The translations under genes and the position numbers were made by a program. Below the pieces are notes generated by a model, which saw nothing but the letters and a program-made list of their open reading frames with translations, was not told the DNA's origin and did not search any database. A stretch of DNA of 64,000 nucleotides from Anthonomus grandis grandis (taxonomy: Eukaryota; Arthropoda; Insecta; Coleoptera; Curculionidae). Of the stretch, positions 22,942-35,060 are shown in pieces. How positions within the stretch are numbered: position 1 is the first letter of the stretch; each line of letters starts with the position of its first letter. Location of the stretch: assembly GCF_022605725.1 (NCBI RefSeq), contig NC_065552.1:30453879-30517878 (forward strand). The letters run 5' to 3'.

Positions 22942-25749
22942 TTAGTGGTGTGTCAGCAAGTTATTTTTATATAGATATTTGAATTTTGTTGGCGTGAGTA
23001 TTTTCATTTCAAAAGGAATATGATTGTATAATAGGTAAACATTATAAGAGAGAGATCTTGCAAACAAGGCAGTCTTATGGAAAGGAGGAGATATTAAGCC
23101 CCTATACCTTAGGTTTAAGTTGTGAACATCTGTTCTAAACTTTATTTTGTTGTACAAATAAGGTGGACTTTTATTAAATATTATTCTGTGGAATAAGACA
23201 GCGGAGTAAAATGTACGGCGATTTTCCATATCCAACCAATTGCAAGTTTTGAGTTTGTGAATTACTGGCTCAAACTTCCTTACGCCAAATGCAAACCGCA
23301 AACACGACCTCTGAACTCTCTGTATCCTGTCCCTATCCTGTTTGGTTAGGCATGGACCATACAATGCATCACAATAATTAAAGTGACTAAACACAAGAGC
23401 ATCTGACAATGTTAATTTTAGTTTTTGACTTAGTGCACGCCTATGTGGATATAACAACTTTAAATTTGCATACGCCCTCTGTACACACGCAGATACATGC
23501 TCGCTGAATCTAAAATTATCCCCAAATTCATAGATTTTTTTTCAAAGGTAAGCTCTGAGTTATTTAAATTAATTTTAAGTTGGTTTTCTAAGTCAATTTT
23601 TTGTTTTCCAAAAGCAAGTATTTTAGTTTTTAAAGGGTTTAATTTTAAGTGTTGTTTTTCGGTGTTTGTCTGTTTAAGTGGAGTTTCGAACTAGTTGATT
23701 CAAATCTTTATTTATGTTAAGTTGAGTTTGTGCTATGCTATTAGGTGTGACAGAGTATAATATTTATTTATCATCAGCAAAACTATAGTGAATACAGTGT
23801 TCAAGGGCATGTGTGAGATAACAAGTGTATATGCAGAATAGTAACGGGGATAGCCCGGAGCCCTGTGGAACACCACAGTGAAGCGACCCTCTGTCCGAAC
23901 ATCCCTTATTAGTTTCTACATATTGAACCCTATTAGATAAATAGCTTTTAATTAGATCGACAGCACTCTGTGAAAATCCAATATGCAATAGCAAAGCGAA
24001 CAGGACCTGGTGGTTTACTTTATCAAATGCTCTTGTGTAGTCTAACAATATCAAAACACATGAGCTTCCAGAGTCTATATTTGACATTATTGAATCAACC
24101 ACGTCCAACAATGCTGTACAGCAACTGTAGCCTTTTCTAAATCCCGATTGTCTCAAGGGAAGGATATTGTGTTTATTCAGGTGTTCTATTCTAGCGGTTA
24201 AGATTTTTTCAAATATTTTCGAGTAGGGTGATAAAATGGATATGGGACTTAATTCTGAAAGGTTTGTGGGTTCTTATTTAGTTTTTGGCAATGGAAAAAC
24301 CCTAGTAATTTTCCAGGATTCTGGAAATTCAGATACGAGAATACACGAGTTATAAATATTAACTAAAATATTTAAAATCTGAGGCCAGCATAATTTTAGC
24401 ATTTCACTGTTAAGACCATCCGGACCAACGGCATTTGATTTTATTGATGATAAGGCAATGTAAACTTCCTGTTCATCCGTCAATCTAAAAGAAAAAAGCT
24501 CAATAAAGTTTTTTGCCGTACTAGTAGTATATAATATAATCAAGTCCGGATCTGGTGTTCAAAAAGTCAAATCAAAAAGTTGTTTATTTCATTCGGGTTA
24601 TTAAGATTGTTGTTTAAAATATTAATATACTTTTTGTTTAAAATATTAAGATTCTTTAGAGTTTTCCATAAAATTTTTCCGTTGCCATTGTTATTCTCTA
24701 GTAAGTGTTCTAGGTAGGCTCTTTTTTCTCTATTTATAACACTAGTAGTTTCGTTTTTAATGTATTTATAGTAATTCCAATTTAGAGGGGTTTTATTTTT
24801 TTTAAATTTGTTATAAGCCTGATCCTTTCGCTTGATAAAACATTAAACAGCATAAGTACACCATGGCTGGTTTCTATGTTTATAGTTAATTGTTTTATAG
24901 GGAGCTAATTGATCAAATAAGTTAAGTATTGTATTAGTAAAAAAATCAACTTTCAACGCATGATTATTTATATAATAAGTATTATTTAAAGGAGATACAG
25001 CCAGGCAGTCGAGGACGCTTTGTTCATCTATTTTACTTAAGCATCTTGTTCTTATGGATTTGTAGGTGTTTACTACATTTTTAAAATAAGACTGACCAAA
25101 TACTAAATAATGATCAGAGAGATTATTTACTTTATTAGTACCGTAAAAATCTTGCCTGCCTTCCTGCGTAGAAACCAAAATAATATCGATTAGTGTTGAG
25201 CTATTATTTGAGATTCTAGTTGGACTATTAATTATTTGTTTTAGATCAAAGAGTTCTATTGCTTTCATGAAACTCTGTGATTTTGTGTCCTCTATATTTA
25301 GCAGGTATAAAGCAATTGTATAAAGTTGTGATAAACTATTCTCAAGGGTATCCAGAAAATCTGAGACAGAGCCTGAAGGAGCCTGTATACAGTGCCTATT
25401 ATAACGTTTTTGTTTTTAAGTTTAATTTTAAGCCATACCTTCTCTAGTACTGACGAACAATTTAAATGTAGCTGCTCGAATTCAATTGAATTTAAAATAA
25501 ATATACCAATACCTCCGCCTCTGCCTGCACTGCGATCTAATCTTAAAAATCTATAACCATCAACATTTAAAACATCGTCCGGTATACCACAATGCAACCA
25601 TGTCTCACACAGACCAACAAAGTCAATTTTTTTTCCAACAAAAATGTTTTAAATTCCGCCAAGTGAGGTACTAATGATCTTATGTTATAAAATGCGAATG
25701 AGAATTTTTTCATTTTTTTAAGTCCGATTAACTCTTGAAAACTCTTCAA
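22942..25749 (-). pseudogene. LINE ORF2: endonuclease and reverse transcriptase
   Basis: The polyprotein for target nicking and reverse transcription. In order: an APE-type endonuclease (FAFYNIRSLVPHL at the N-terminus, then DVLNVDGYRFLRLDRSAGRGGG, then SPTRISNNSSTLIDIIL and LSDHYLVFG near its end); the RT fingers (KSNAVGPDGLNSEMLK, SWKITRVFPLPKTK); the palm with LLDYTRAFDKVNH, GVPQGSGLSPLLF and YSFADDK; and the tail (HFNYCDALYGPCL, RVQRSCLRFAFGVRK). The frame breaks several times: within the endonuclease near 25,600 and 25,300, with an in-frame TAA after LPKTK, and after FADDK. All RT catalytic aspartates are visible. Its start follows ORF1 by about 370 nt. Confidence 0.87.
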
Positions 25750-26114
25750 AAAATGGCAAATGTAATCATGTCAATAGTTAAATTTGTTAATTAAATTGAG
25801 TACTTCAGTAACGTATTTATGCAAAGAACGAGAGAAGAATACAAAAAAGTGTTCTTTTTTTTCTTTTTTTCCCTTAAATAAAAAACGATAAGTTGATATA
25901 AGTTACAGATTTGTGGCTACGTAGGATAGGTACTATACTAACTTGATACAAATTTTAAACTCGAAATCAAAAACTTGGGGATCTTGTATATAAAAGTAAA
26001 TAGAAGCTTATATATAAAAAAAAACAGGATATGAACAAAAGTGCCAAAGAAAAAAAAAAAGAAATAAAAAATTCTTACTAAGTTAACGCATTTCACCTTT
26101 TTACCCCTAAAAAA

Positions 26115-26724
26115 TTACAATGATTGTTCCAATTGTTTCTCAGTTTTTATTATTTCACTTTTTCCATTTTTCGTTACATAAATTTTCTTACTTTTTGACC
26201 AGGCGTTTTCTTTTCCGAATTTCTCTTTAGCTAACTGCAACAGATGGTATTTGTGGTTTGTTAGTTCTTCAACAACGACCATATTGGATCCTTTAAGTAT
26301 TTTTTTCTTGAAAAAAACTTCTTGCCTGGCTGCCACGGAGTTAAAAAACATTCTTACCGGCCGCGGTTTGCTGTCAGTCGAATTTTTCTGTACTATTCTA
26401 TGACACGCATCTATATCTAAATCATCTATTTTCAATTTAACACCAAGGGTTTGCTGCACTTTTTCTTTTAGTTTTTCACCATTGAATTCCTTTAATCCAT
26501 AGAGCCTAAGCTGCTTAGCTTTCGAATTTTGTTCTAAATTGACTTTCCTCCAATTTTGTGTTTAGATCGGTGACTTGCGCTTGTAGTTTATCTATTTTCT
26601 CGGAAAATGACTTCGAAATAATCTCGGCAACTGCAGTGGCCAAGGTCGCTTTGAAATTCTTGTCGTATAAACATTCAGATACACACTGTTTAATATCGTC
26701 TTTTTGATTTTTGGTTAAAGGCAT
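26115..26724 (-). pseudogene. LINE ORF1 protein
   Basis: The RNA-binding ORF1 product of the LINE. It begins at the ATG at 26,722-26,724 (MPLTKNQKDDIKQCVSEC) and has a coiled-coil stretch (KIDKLQAQVTDLNTKLEE). A frameshift near 26,535 follows, then QLRLYGLKEFNG, IDACHRIVQKNS, RPVRMFFNS and VVEELTNHKYHLL. This order, coiled coil followed by an esterase-free RRM-like region with the HR and RP..V.F motifs, is characteristic of Jockey/CR1-type and L1-type ORF1 proteins. One frameshift; otherwise complete to the stop at 26,115. Confidence 0.8.
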
Positions 26725-26750
26725 TTTTATGTTTTTATTTACTTTTTTAT

Positions 26751-28895
26751 TACAGCTAATTACCTTTAATTTTTTGTCTGAAATTAACTCTGTCTTGCTA
26801 GCCTATCACTCTGGAGAACTTTTATGTTTTTAAACTTGCAATAAACTGTAGATATTTGCTGTAATTTAGGAGCGATGTAAAACACTCTGCACCAAACATC
26901 AAGATTATTCTCATTATAATCCGTTTCTGGTGTAAATGGCAGGATGATTCTTCAATTCAACTATACTTTACTTGAAGATTTAAAATTGATTTATTCGGTG
27001 CATGTTAATCGTCAGAGAGAAATAAAAGAACAGGACATTAAAAGAATAAAACTTGAACGACATATTATCTTGACAGGCAGACTTGACATGACGTAGAGTT
27101 GTACAAAAAAAACGTTATACTTAGAGTTGTGTTAAAACAAAATTGTACAGTAGGGGTGCTCCTAAAAGTAGCGTACAGTTAATAGTTCTAACTCCAATAT
27201 AGATCAACGACTGGGAATTTTATTGTTCATTTCAGGAAGGACGAGAATCATCAAGCGATCACTCTCATTGACCATTTTTCTTCTTATGAATAACCTTGAT
27301 ACTATTTTTAGTAATATTCTATTGCATAGCTTGAGTCTATAACCCTATAATCTTGATAGTCTTTTGGACCACTCTCGAATAATTTTCAAGTGTGCTCTCT
27401 CCTGCCCACTGGTAAAATCCACCAAGAGGTCGAACGATGGAAAAATTACTAAACAGGGCCTTATATAACTTATATAACTTGATTAGGGTATTTACTGGAG
27501 TCTTTTATCTGAAGAAGGGTGGGATGCAGAGCAGAATTAACTGCTTGATAACACGTTTTTTATTAAAGTAGGTTAAGGTCTAATCATACAGGAGTAACAC
27601 CTGTAATAAATTGGTATACTGATATCCTTAAAGATATGAGGGGTAGGCTGGAAATTTTTGATGGAATTTTCAAACTAAATCCAAATTTGGTGACTGTAAT
27701 GACTAATAAGCTAATTTTTGGTGATTATAGAAAAGTATACAGAAATATACAAAAATAATAAAACAGGCATTCATATATATTCTCAATTGTTCTTCGAAGA
27801 ATACAATACTTTACTTCCTTTGTAACTTTCGACTAATGTAATTAGTATTCTGTCTAACGGTGTGCCTTTTTACAATTCGTTTTTTTTTAATTGATTACTT
27901 TAAGAGCTAAAACTAATAAAAGAAAATCCATTAAAAAGTGAACAAAAATTCCTATCGTAGCCTTTTTATCTTATTCATATAACTGTAAAAATGTGAAAAA
28001 GGTCACGTATAGGATGTCGTAAAGGTATCGAAGATCAAACCGTAGTACGAGACCGGTAATCCGCGATATCTCGTCGGTCCTCGCTGTACAGCAAAAGCGG
28101 CACTAAAATGAATTACTGAAACCGGATTCGACAATTTACAATCGTCCTCCGACTCTCAAATACCTTGATTGCCGCCATCCGGACCCCGGCTCTGCTATCA
28201 GCTCTCTATTCCGTCTTCCTTTCGCCTCCTGTTCCGCTTTTTTTTTGCTTTTCTTTCGGATTAGATAGGATAAAGTCGAGGATAGAGCAGGGAGATAAAG
28301 CAAATGGCTTTAAGTAGCAAAAAAGACGCTATTATGTGATTGTACTCTTAATCATTTGTCTTTGGGGCGAATGAGGGACATTAGAAAAACTATAATTTAT
28401 TTACTTATACGGGCGGCGGCCACAAGAAGAATTAAGGCATAAAACTGGGGAATAAAGAGAATTAGATGGGTTTTTTTAAATATCAATTTAGTTAATGATA
28501 TTGAAGCATTTAGTGATAATGAAAATTGATGAAGATTTATTATCTACTTAGAAATCTAACAGCTTATTGATTTTAACTGGGGATTTATAAAATTGTAATA
28601 ATCGTCATCGCTGCTTCAGCTGGACACCTCGTAATGCCGTTTTGCTCGATATAACCGTTTTTTTTTCTCTTGTTCTTTTGCCCTTTCTGTTACCAAACTT
28701 AATAATCCTTGTCATGGACAGTAATGAGAAACAACGTTAAAACTTTTTTAATGACAAGCAAGCAATATTGTCTTTCACTTTGTCACCAATTATTAATATT
28801 ACACATATCCTACTACTTTATCATTCAATATCTTCGATGGTCCTTAATACGGAATAAATAGTAATTTTCTTTGAACTCCATTAACTTTATGTACA
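26751..28895. other. Non-coding stretch with a GC-richer block
   Basis: No supported gene. The block at about 28,010-28,250 is clearly richer in GC and non-repetitive, the rest is AT-rich. It may be host regulatory DNA; I see no open frame or splice pattern to call an exon. Confidence 0.4.
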
Positions 28896-28997
28896 CTGGT
28901 TTGCCCAAGATCCCAAGATGACAGACATCCTCATCTTGGATGCACTGTATAGCTGGAGAGACCTGTGATATAAATTATCTACAATATACTCTAAACA

Positions 28998-29325
28998 GCG
29001 AGAAACCAGCTGATTCTACGTCATTCCGGAATGACAAGTCTAGAACATTGATCGTCTAGTTTAGCCGAGTATATATGGCACCGCATCGCCGATCGTTATA
29101 AGTTGTCAGTTGAGTGACGTAAAGTTCGGAATACTGGCGCGTAATTTAAATAGTTAAAATTAAATAGAGTAAAAAGAAATATTTCTAGTAGATGTGAGTG
29201 ATCGTGTTTTCGTAGTGAAGTGTGTAAATCAATTAATTGACTATTTTCGATGTTTTAATTCATATTAACGAACGGGAAGAACGCTACAATACCTATTGGT
29301 GCAACTATTGTTTTTCTATTTATAT
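28998..29325 (+). promoter_or_regulatory. LTR-like promoter block, copy 1
   Basis: Contains a TATA-like GAGTATATATGGCACC (about 29,070), then TTGTCAGTTGAGTGACG about 30 bp later, in which TCAGTT fits an arthropod initiator. The stretch ends with ACAATACCTATTGGTGCAAC, reminiscent of an LTR end joined to a primer-binding site, although the binding site itself is not convincing. No gag or pol follows. A gypsy-like solo LTR or 5' end is the likeliest origin. Confidence 0.45.
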
Positions 29326-30640
29326 TTATGTGACGATCCCATGATAATGTTTTATCAAATACATACCTAAATATTTAAGTACTCTGGAGTACTCTAAATT
29401 TTAACAATAAATTATTATTGCTTGAAGGATTATTACAGATGAATATGTCATTCTATTTACGTTTAAACTTAATTTATGTGATTTAGTCAATTCTTGTATT
29501 AAATGCAGATAATAACTCATCTCTTCTTTTTTCATTGGACTAATTTTCAGAATATTTTAGAACAACATCGTCAGCAAATAGTTTAATTTGTCCTTTCAAT
29601 TATAAATTTGAATGAACTTTTTGCACAAGATCGACATCCTCATCGAAAAACCAACTGATTTTACGTCATTCTGGAATGACAAGTGGCATATCGCACGACG
29701 TCTAGAAGATTGGTCGTCTAGAACAGCGTTCCGCCGAGTATATAAGGCACCGTATTGCCGATAGTTATTAGTTGTCAGTTGAGTGACGTAAAGTTCGGAA
29801 TACTGGCGCGTAATTTAAATAGTTAAAATTAAATATAGTAAAAAGAAAGATTTCTAGTAGTTGTGAGTGATCGTGTTTTTGTAGTGAAATGTGTAAATAA
29901 ATTAATTGACTATTTTCGATGTTTCAATTCACATTAACGAACGGGAAAAACACCACAATACCTATTGGTGCAACTATTGTTATCCTATTTATATTTATGT
30001 GACGTTACCATGATAATGTTTTGTTAAAATAGATACTTAAAATTTAAGTACTCTAAATTTTAACAATAAATTATTATTGCTTGTAGGATTATTACAGACG
30101 TATATGTCGTTCGTTCGATGTATAGGTATATTTACGTTTAAACTTAATTTATGTGATTCAATCAATTCTTGTATTTATGCAGATCATGACTTATCTGTTC
30201 TTTCATTGGACCAATTCAAAATATTTTAGAACAACAGCATCAGCAAATAGTGTAATTTGTCTTTTCAATTATAAATTTGAAATTGATATAATGTATACAA
30301 GAAATCATTCAATACCCAATATGGAGCCCTGTGGTAATCCGCAAGTGACCTCTGACTCTAAACTAATTGTGTCATGGTACTCTACTACGATTTGCTTACC
30401 CCCTTTTAAGTATTCTAAAAACTAATTGTATGTTACACATCTATCCGATCCAATTTACCCAATGCAATCGCATAGCCAACACACACTGTCAAATACCTTT
30501 CGCAGGTCAAGAAACACTATTGCAGCTTCTTTATTATGATCTGTTTGAGTTTTGTTATTACATCAACAGCGATACACTCCATAAGCAGTTTTCAGGTCGC
30601 ACCCTGTTTAGAAGTTGATGTTTAAAATTCAACATCTCCT
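29325..30640 (-). pseudogene. LINE reverse transcriptase fragments, minus strand
   Basis: On the minus strand from about 30,640 down: FLDLRKVFDSV (first palm motif), then GLPQGSILG (30,300-30,360), then LFADDVV (catalytic box, partly at 30,230-30,250), then KYLGM-type sequence near 30,000. After the LTR-like block a second copy of the FADD-to-YLG part follows at 29,600-29,330, produced by the tandem duplication. Numerous stops; dead. Clade uncertain within Jockey-like elements. Confidence 0.7.
29645..29990 (+). promoter_or_regulatory. LTR-like promoter block, copy 2
   Basis: Second copy of the block at 28,998, with a consensus-like TATA box (GAGTATATAAGGCACC, about 29,738) and the same initiator-like TCAGTTGAGTGACG. 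Compared with copy 1 it has about 25 extra bases between the palindrome and the TATA box. Confidence 0.45.
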
Positions 30641-31230
30641 ATTAAATCAAATGCGTGTGGTTTTGCTGAGATATCATCTCACGTCTTGCACATCTTTTTA
30701 ATGAATGTATTCTTTATGGCGAATTCTTCCTAATCGGTGGAAATCCTCTATGGCTCTTCCTTTAATCAAAAATACTAGACTAGTACCTAACATTTTCTGA
30801 TTTACGACCTATAAGTTAGTTGTTTATGTATTGTAAGATTCTAATAAATCGCTACTTATCTCAGGTACTTCTTTTTCAATAGTCCTACTCAATCAGTCTT
30901 TTGTAAAGTCTATAGGACAACCTCTATTTCAGTCCCGTCCTAAATGATTTATATAAAACAGTTCTTCTTGATTGCAGCAAGGCATTTGATCGAATAGATC
31001 ACAAACTTCTGTGCGCTAAATTGAGTTCTTAAGGATTTTTATTTTTCGTCATTTATTAATATTTTTTGAGGGCTATCTCTTAGGTAGAACAGAGCTTATG
31101 CTTTAGAGTGTAAAGGACCCTCTTTAAAACCTTTAACCAAAGGTGTAACATAAAGATCAATTGGTATATGCTCGCCTTTTCTTATTTAATACGTGTGATA
31201 TGGATTTTATTATGAACGACTGTATGATAC

Positions 31231-31726
31231 AGTAAGTATTATATTTCACAAATCTTCAACTATATTCCCAAAATATTAGAGATTAATTAAATAATGAAAA
31301 TTTTAAAATGTATGTCAAAAAAAGGGATACATCAGATGGGCAAAGAAAGATTTAATAATTTAATAAATAATAAATAGGATAAGTAAACTAAAAAATTGCA
31401 AATCTTGGAAATTGAATTATTACAAACCAAAAACCACTGAACAAGACAAATACAGATATAACCCAAACCTTAAAAAAAAAGACATTTAATACTAATTCGT
31501 CAAAATTTAAATTACCTGCAGCTACGACCTGGGAAGTCCGGAACAAATTGTTATTATTATTTATTTTTATCTACGTTTTATTCTTGTTATTATTATGTAT
31601 AGGTGTAATAAGGTCTCAAGTACAAGTAGTATACTACTACTTCTGTGATTATTGTTTATTTACTGGTAAATTGAAATTAATCGTTTTGTAATATTTTTTT
31701 CATTATTGTAAATAAAATGATTTATT

Positions 31727-31757
<31 letters not shown>
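31231..31757 (+). mobile_element. LINE 3' end nested in another LINE
   Basis: This stretch interrupts the RT reading just before the YADD box. It reads as the last codons of another RT (NTNSSKFKLPAATTWEVRN-type tail) and a 3' UTR ending in ATAAAATGATTTATTATTATT, the typical (TTA)n tail. It is 5' truncated. I could not define an exact target-site duplication. Confidence 0.65.
31722..31746 (+). repeat. (TTA)n tail of nested LINE
   Basis: Eight TTA units plus interrupted units to about 31,757, immediately preceding the resumption of the host LINE reading frame. Confidence 0.85.
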
Positions 31758-32335
31758 TGGTGCAACGATACGCGGATGATACTAAGATCTATACCAGTTT
31801 TTCTAACGGAAACACGGATAAAGCTCTTCTTGGATTGACTGTTTAAAGTCAGTAGCTGATTGTTCTAGAAATATTGAGTTACGACTGAATCCGTCAAAGT
31901 CGAATGTAATCTAATAAGGAGAAATCGAATAATTTGGCTGTTCATCCATCCCAAATTCCAATTGAGAGGCAATCTAAAAATCTTAATTCTTATTTAAATG
32001 TGGTCATTTAGGTGCTTTAAATATATATGTCATTCAAAAATCTGTACAAAAGCAGAAATATACTCGGACTACAGTTGACAAGGGTTTTAAATGAAGCCCC
32101 GGTTTTTTCTCATACCGTATATTGTAAATTTTGGAGGTATGGTCCTTTCCTAAAGGCATCATCGGAAAAATCATTACAATGCTATCAGAGTTCTTGTATT
32201 CGTTTTATTTACAATTTAAGGGCTCATGATCACGATTATCTTCATGCCCAACGGCAATCGCACTCCTCCCTGGAAAAGGGGAATCATTCACTTATCCCAG
32301 ATATCAGAAGGATAGCTCTAACTACCAAGCTCTAA

Positions 32336-34510
32336 CCTCTTCAGTCCACACGTCCAGCCCGCTGTACATTTTTCAAAATATATTAGTACGGGCTCACGAC
32401 GACAACGTGATTTGGAGCCCGCCGTGCAGCGGACTGGACGTGCATACATACGCCAAAAAATATTTGGTTAAAAATATTTGGCAACGTTGGATTTTTTTCA
32501 GTTTTGTTTTGACGGAACAGGTGTTGTGTTGTAAATCATGGCGTCGTATCAGAAACTAGGTAATATTTGCATTATTTTCGATTGTTTTGATAAAATACTA
32601 ATTAAAATCAAATAAATTGACTGCTATTTAGTAAATCAACAAATATACGTACAGAAAATGTAACGTCGCTCTACAGAGTGTTCGGCTTTTGATTTTGTGC
32701 AGTATTTTGGACGTCGGGACTGTATTTGGTTCAAGTTTTTACTTTTTACCCAAAAATTAAATTTTATTGTTGTTATTATTTCGTCTTTTTTTTAAGGTGG
32801 TATGCAACCACTGACGGATAAAGATCTTGAAGAGATTCTAAAGTGAATCAAGTCGAGAAGATGTCTACCTTGATCCAGAATGGCAGTTACAAGATGATCA
32901 TGAGTATTGGACACCCCTGAACTATTTTTATGAATACTTTCCAAATTATTTTTGGGAAAATTTATCAGAACAAAGTAATATTCGCGCCATGCAAGCAAAT
33001 GAAAAAAAACCACTAAAGTCAACAGCCAAAGAATATCGAATTTGACTGGAATACATAATATTTTAATGGGCATTTTTGGACTTCCACGGCTGCGTTTGTA
33101 TTTTATGAAGGGAATTGAAATATCTTGCATTACTCATTACTTGCATCGGCTATGGAAAGTTCAACCTATCATCGATGCGATTCGTAAAAAGTGTATTACT
33201 TTACCAAGGAGTAAAGAATTGAGCATCGACGAGCAGATGATCCCCTTCACAGGCAGTACTGCTCTCCGACAGTACGTTAAAAACAAGCCAAATCCAGTAG
33301 GACTCAAAAATTTTGTTTTAGCTACACCTTCCGGACTGGTTTTAGATTTTATGATTTATCAAGGTACAAAAACTTGACCAGATGGTTCTCTCGATCAAAA
33401 TTTGGGAATAGGTGGATCGGTTGTAAAGAAGCTTTCAGAAGATTTGTCGCCAGGGCACATAATTTATTTTGATCGTTACTTTACTTCAGTCAATCTACTG
33501 GATCATTTACTAACAAAAGGAACTTTGGGAACAGGGACAATTATGAACAACAGAATTCCGCGAGATCTAAGGAGCAAAATAAAAAATGATAAAGAGCTCC
33601 TCTCGAATGGTCGTGGTTCCTTTGATGAGTTTGTGCGAGAAGACAAAAAAATGACCATTCTGAAATGGATGGACAATAGATCAGTAACAATGGCATCAAC
33701 ATATTCAGGCTCTGCGCCAGTAACAGAAGTACGCCGATGGGACAAGAAAAATAATAAGTACCTTCTTGTTTCATATCCAAACTCTGTCACTAGTTACAAC
33801 CATTTTATGGAAGGAGTGGACATGTGTGATAGACTAATATCTTACTATCGCATTTGTATGCGAACAAAAAAATGGCCGGTAAGAGTTTTCTGGCATTTTC
33901 TGGACTTGGCAATTACAAATTCGTGGGTTGAATACGCCAAAACTGCTTCGCTCGTGGAGATAGAAAAAACTTTATCATGGATTTACTTGAATTTAAACTG
34001 TATATCGGGAAATCTCTTGCCCTTGGGGCACAAGCAAAAGGTTTTCAAGATCCAACTTCTTCATTAGATGAAAAAACAAGTCAACCTGCTAAAAAATGCA
34101 AGAAGTCGGAGATGCCACCAAGAGATGTCAGGACCACTGGTGATGAACATCTACCAATATGCAGTGTTAATAACAAAAATTCCTATATGCGCTGCCGTAA
34201 TCAAGGCTGTACAAAGAAAACAAGATATTTTTGTGTCAAATGTAAGCTTTATTTATGCATTTCTCCAGATGTTTTTTTGAGTTTCATAATTAGAGATTTA
34301 AGTCCAATTGTCCAAAATACTGGCCATGTCATATTTTTTTCTGTAGTAATTTTTTTTTGTAAAAATTTTTTTTTGCTTCTTTCAAATCCTAATAAACCTA
34401 TTTTATTAAAAGTTTCACAAAAAAAAGTAAAACAATTCCTTGGGACTGAAGAAGCTAATAGAGTCGTTTCCATGTTATCGAACTCTGTTCTTTACTTTTA
34501 TTAACAAATA
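32336..34510 (+). mobile_element. Second piggyBac-family element (degenerate)
   Basis: The left part has CCTCTTCAGTCCACACG near 32,337, preceded by CTAA where TTAA is expected. It also has a large imperfect hairpin: 32,349-32,367 pairs with 32,424-32,442 at 17 of 19 positions (CACGTCCAGYCCGCTGYAC). The transposase follows. A matching right terminus was not found near 34,500-34,600, so the 3' end is lost or highly diverged. Confidence 0.75.
32538..34260 (+). pseudogene. piggyBac (PGBD-like) transposase, second family
   Basis: A TTAA-type DDD transposase, clearly different from the one at 13.7 kb. The start MASYQKL at 32,538 is followed by a possible intron (GTAATA at about 32,560 to TTTTTTAAG at about 32,798). 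N-terminal text (DPEWQLQDDHEYWTPLNYF) is frameshifted. The core has GIFGLPRLRLYFMKG, then SIDEQMIPFTGS (first Asp), a TGA at 33,375-33,377, IIYFDRYFTSVNLLDHL (second Asp) and FMEGVDMCDRLISYY (third Asp). Between SCITHYL and LWKVQPI about 30 family residues appear to be deleted. A frameshift near 34,000 leads into the cysteine-rich C-terminus (RCRNQGCTKKTRYFCVKC). Inactive. Confidence 0.88.
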
Positions 34511-34559
34511 ATACACTTAATCTAAACACTTAAACTAAAATTGCATGATATCTTTCTTA

Positions 34560-35060
34560 AAGTAGTTGACGTTATCTGAGTTTACAATGAACTCTCTAAT
34601 GATTCGAGGTGTGGATAATAGCGTGGACTTCTGCATTAACTTATGAATGCTTTCCTTCATGCTGAGTAGTTTTTATATTTTTGATCAGGCTCTTTGGCAT
34701 TAATCCTGTTTTTTATTGTCTTCGTATCTGGTGTTCTAGACCCTTTACTTAACAATCTTTGCATAGTGCTTCGGTCTTAGGATGTTATTATTAGGAGTAG
34801 CTACATCAATAAGGATTGTCTTCCTAGAAATTTTTAACGATTAGGTCACGCCTATTGTTAGTTACTCGTTCGTCTGTAAGTACGGTGGAATCCCAATATA
34901 ATTTGTGTTGCTCATTTTCAAGAACTGGTTCCAGCTAATTATTGTTATTATTACTATTAATGCACATGCAAAGGGCTCACAGAACCTTGAGATTAAATTA
35001 ATCAAATAAACATTAATCATACCTTTATTTTCATTCCTAAATATCCGTTCCAAATTATAA
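34560..35060 (-). pseudogene. Non-LTR retrotransposon C-terminal fragment
   Basis: The minus strand reads PVLENEQHKLYWDSTVLTDE, then RVTNNRRDLIVKN, and after a frameshift ILIDVATPNNNIL. Further down come KSTLLSTPRIIREFI-like words. This block follows the RT domain in several LINE lineages (YWD..V.TD...N.RD and LIDVA.P motifs). It is not the Jockey-type tail seen elsewhere in the window, so a separate clade is represented. Only the C-terminal region remains, with several stops. Confidence 0.6.

Larger units (their letters stand above)
22777..26750 (-). mobile_element. Near full-length Jockey/CR1-like LINE
   Basis: A minus-strand non-LTR retrotransposon of about 4 kb with both proteins in order: ORF1 (26,724 down to 26,115), then ORF2 with apurinic-type endonuclease, reverse transcriptase and C-terminal tail (25,749 down to 22,942). 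The 3' end is a TTA/ATT microsatellite (about 22,778-22,796 on the plus strand), as expected for this group. Several frameshifts and stops show it is inactive, but it is the most complete LINE in the window. Confidence 0.88.
28985..30282. repeat. Tandem duplication, about 650-bp unit
   Basis: Two diverged copies, roughly 28,985-29,622 and 29,632-30,282. Each begins with ACGTCATTCYGGAATGACAAG, continues with a promoter-like block, and ends inside minus-strand LINE reverse transcriptase. The similarity stops at AATTATAAATTTGAA in both. Differences include small indels, so the duplication is not recent. Confidence 0.8.
30645..32335 (+). pseudogene. LINE reverse transcriptase, plus strand, interrupted
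   Basis: Plus-strand RT relic lying head to head with the minus-strand one. Readable pieces in order: RLAHLFNECILYGEFF and SDLRPISL-like text (30,660-30,820); LLDCSKAFDRIDHKLL (30,966-31,015), the first palm motif; CDMDFIMNDCM (about 31,195); then, after an insertion, QRYADDTKIYTSF (31,762-31,800), the catalytic box; and the tail (YQSSCIRFIYNLR). Multiple frameshifts. The YADD box is separated from the preceding palm sequence by a foreign LINE 3' end. Confidence 0.75.

Noticed and set aside
33503..33790. Minus-strand frames opposite the second piggyBac
   Set aside because: Antisense shadows of the transposase.
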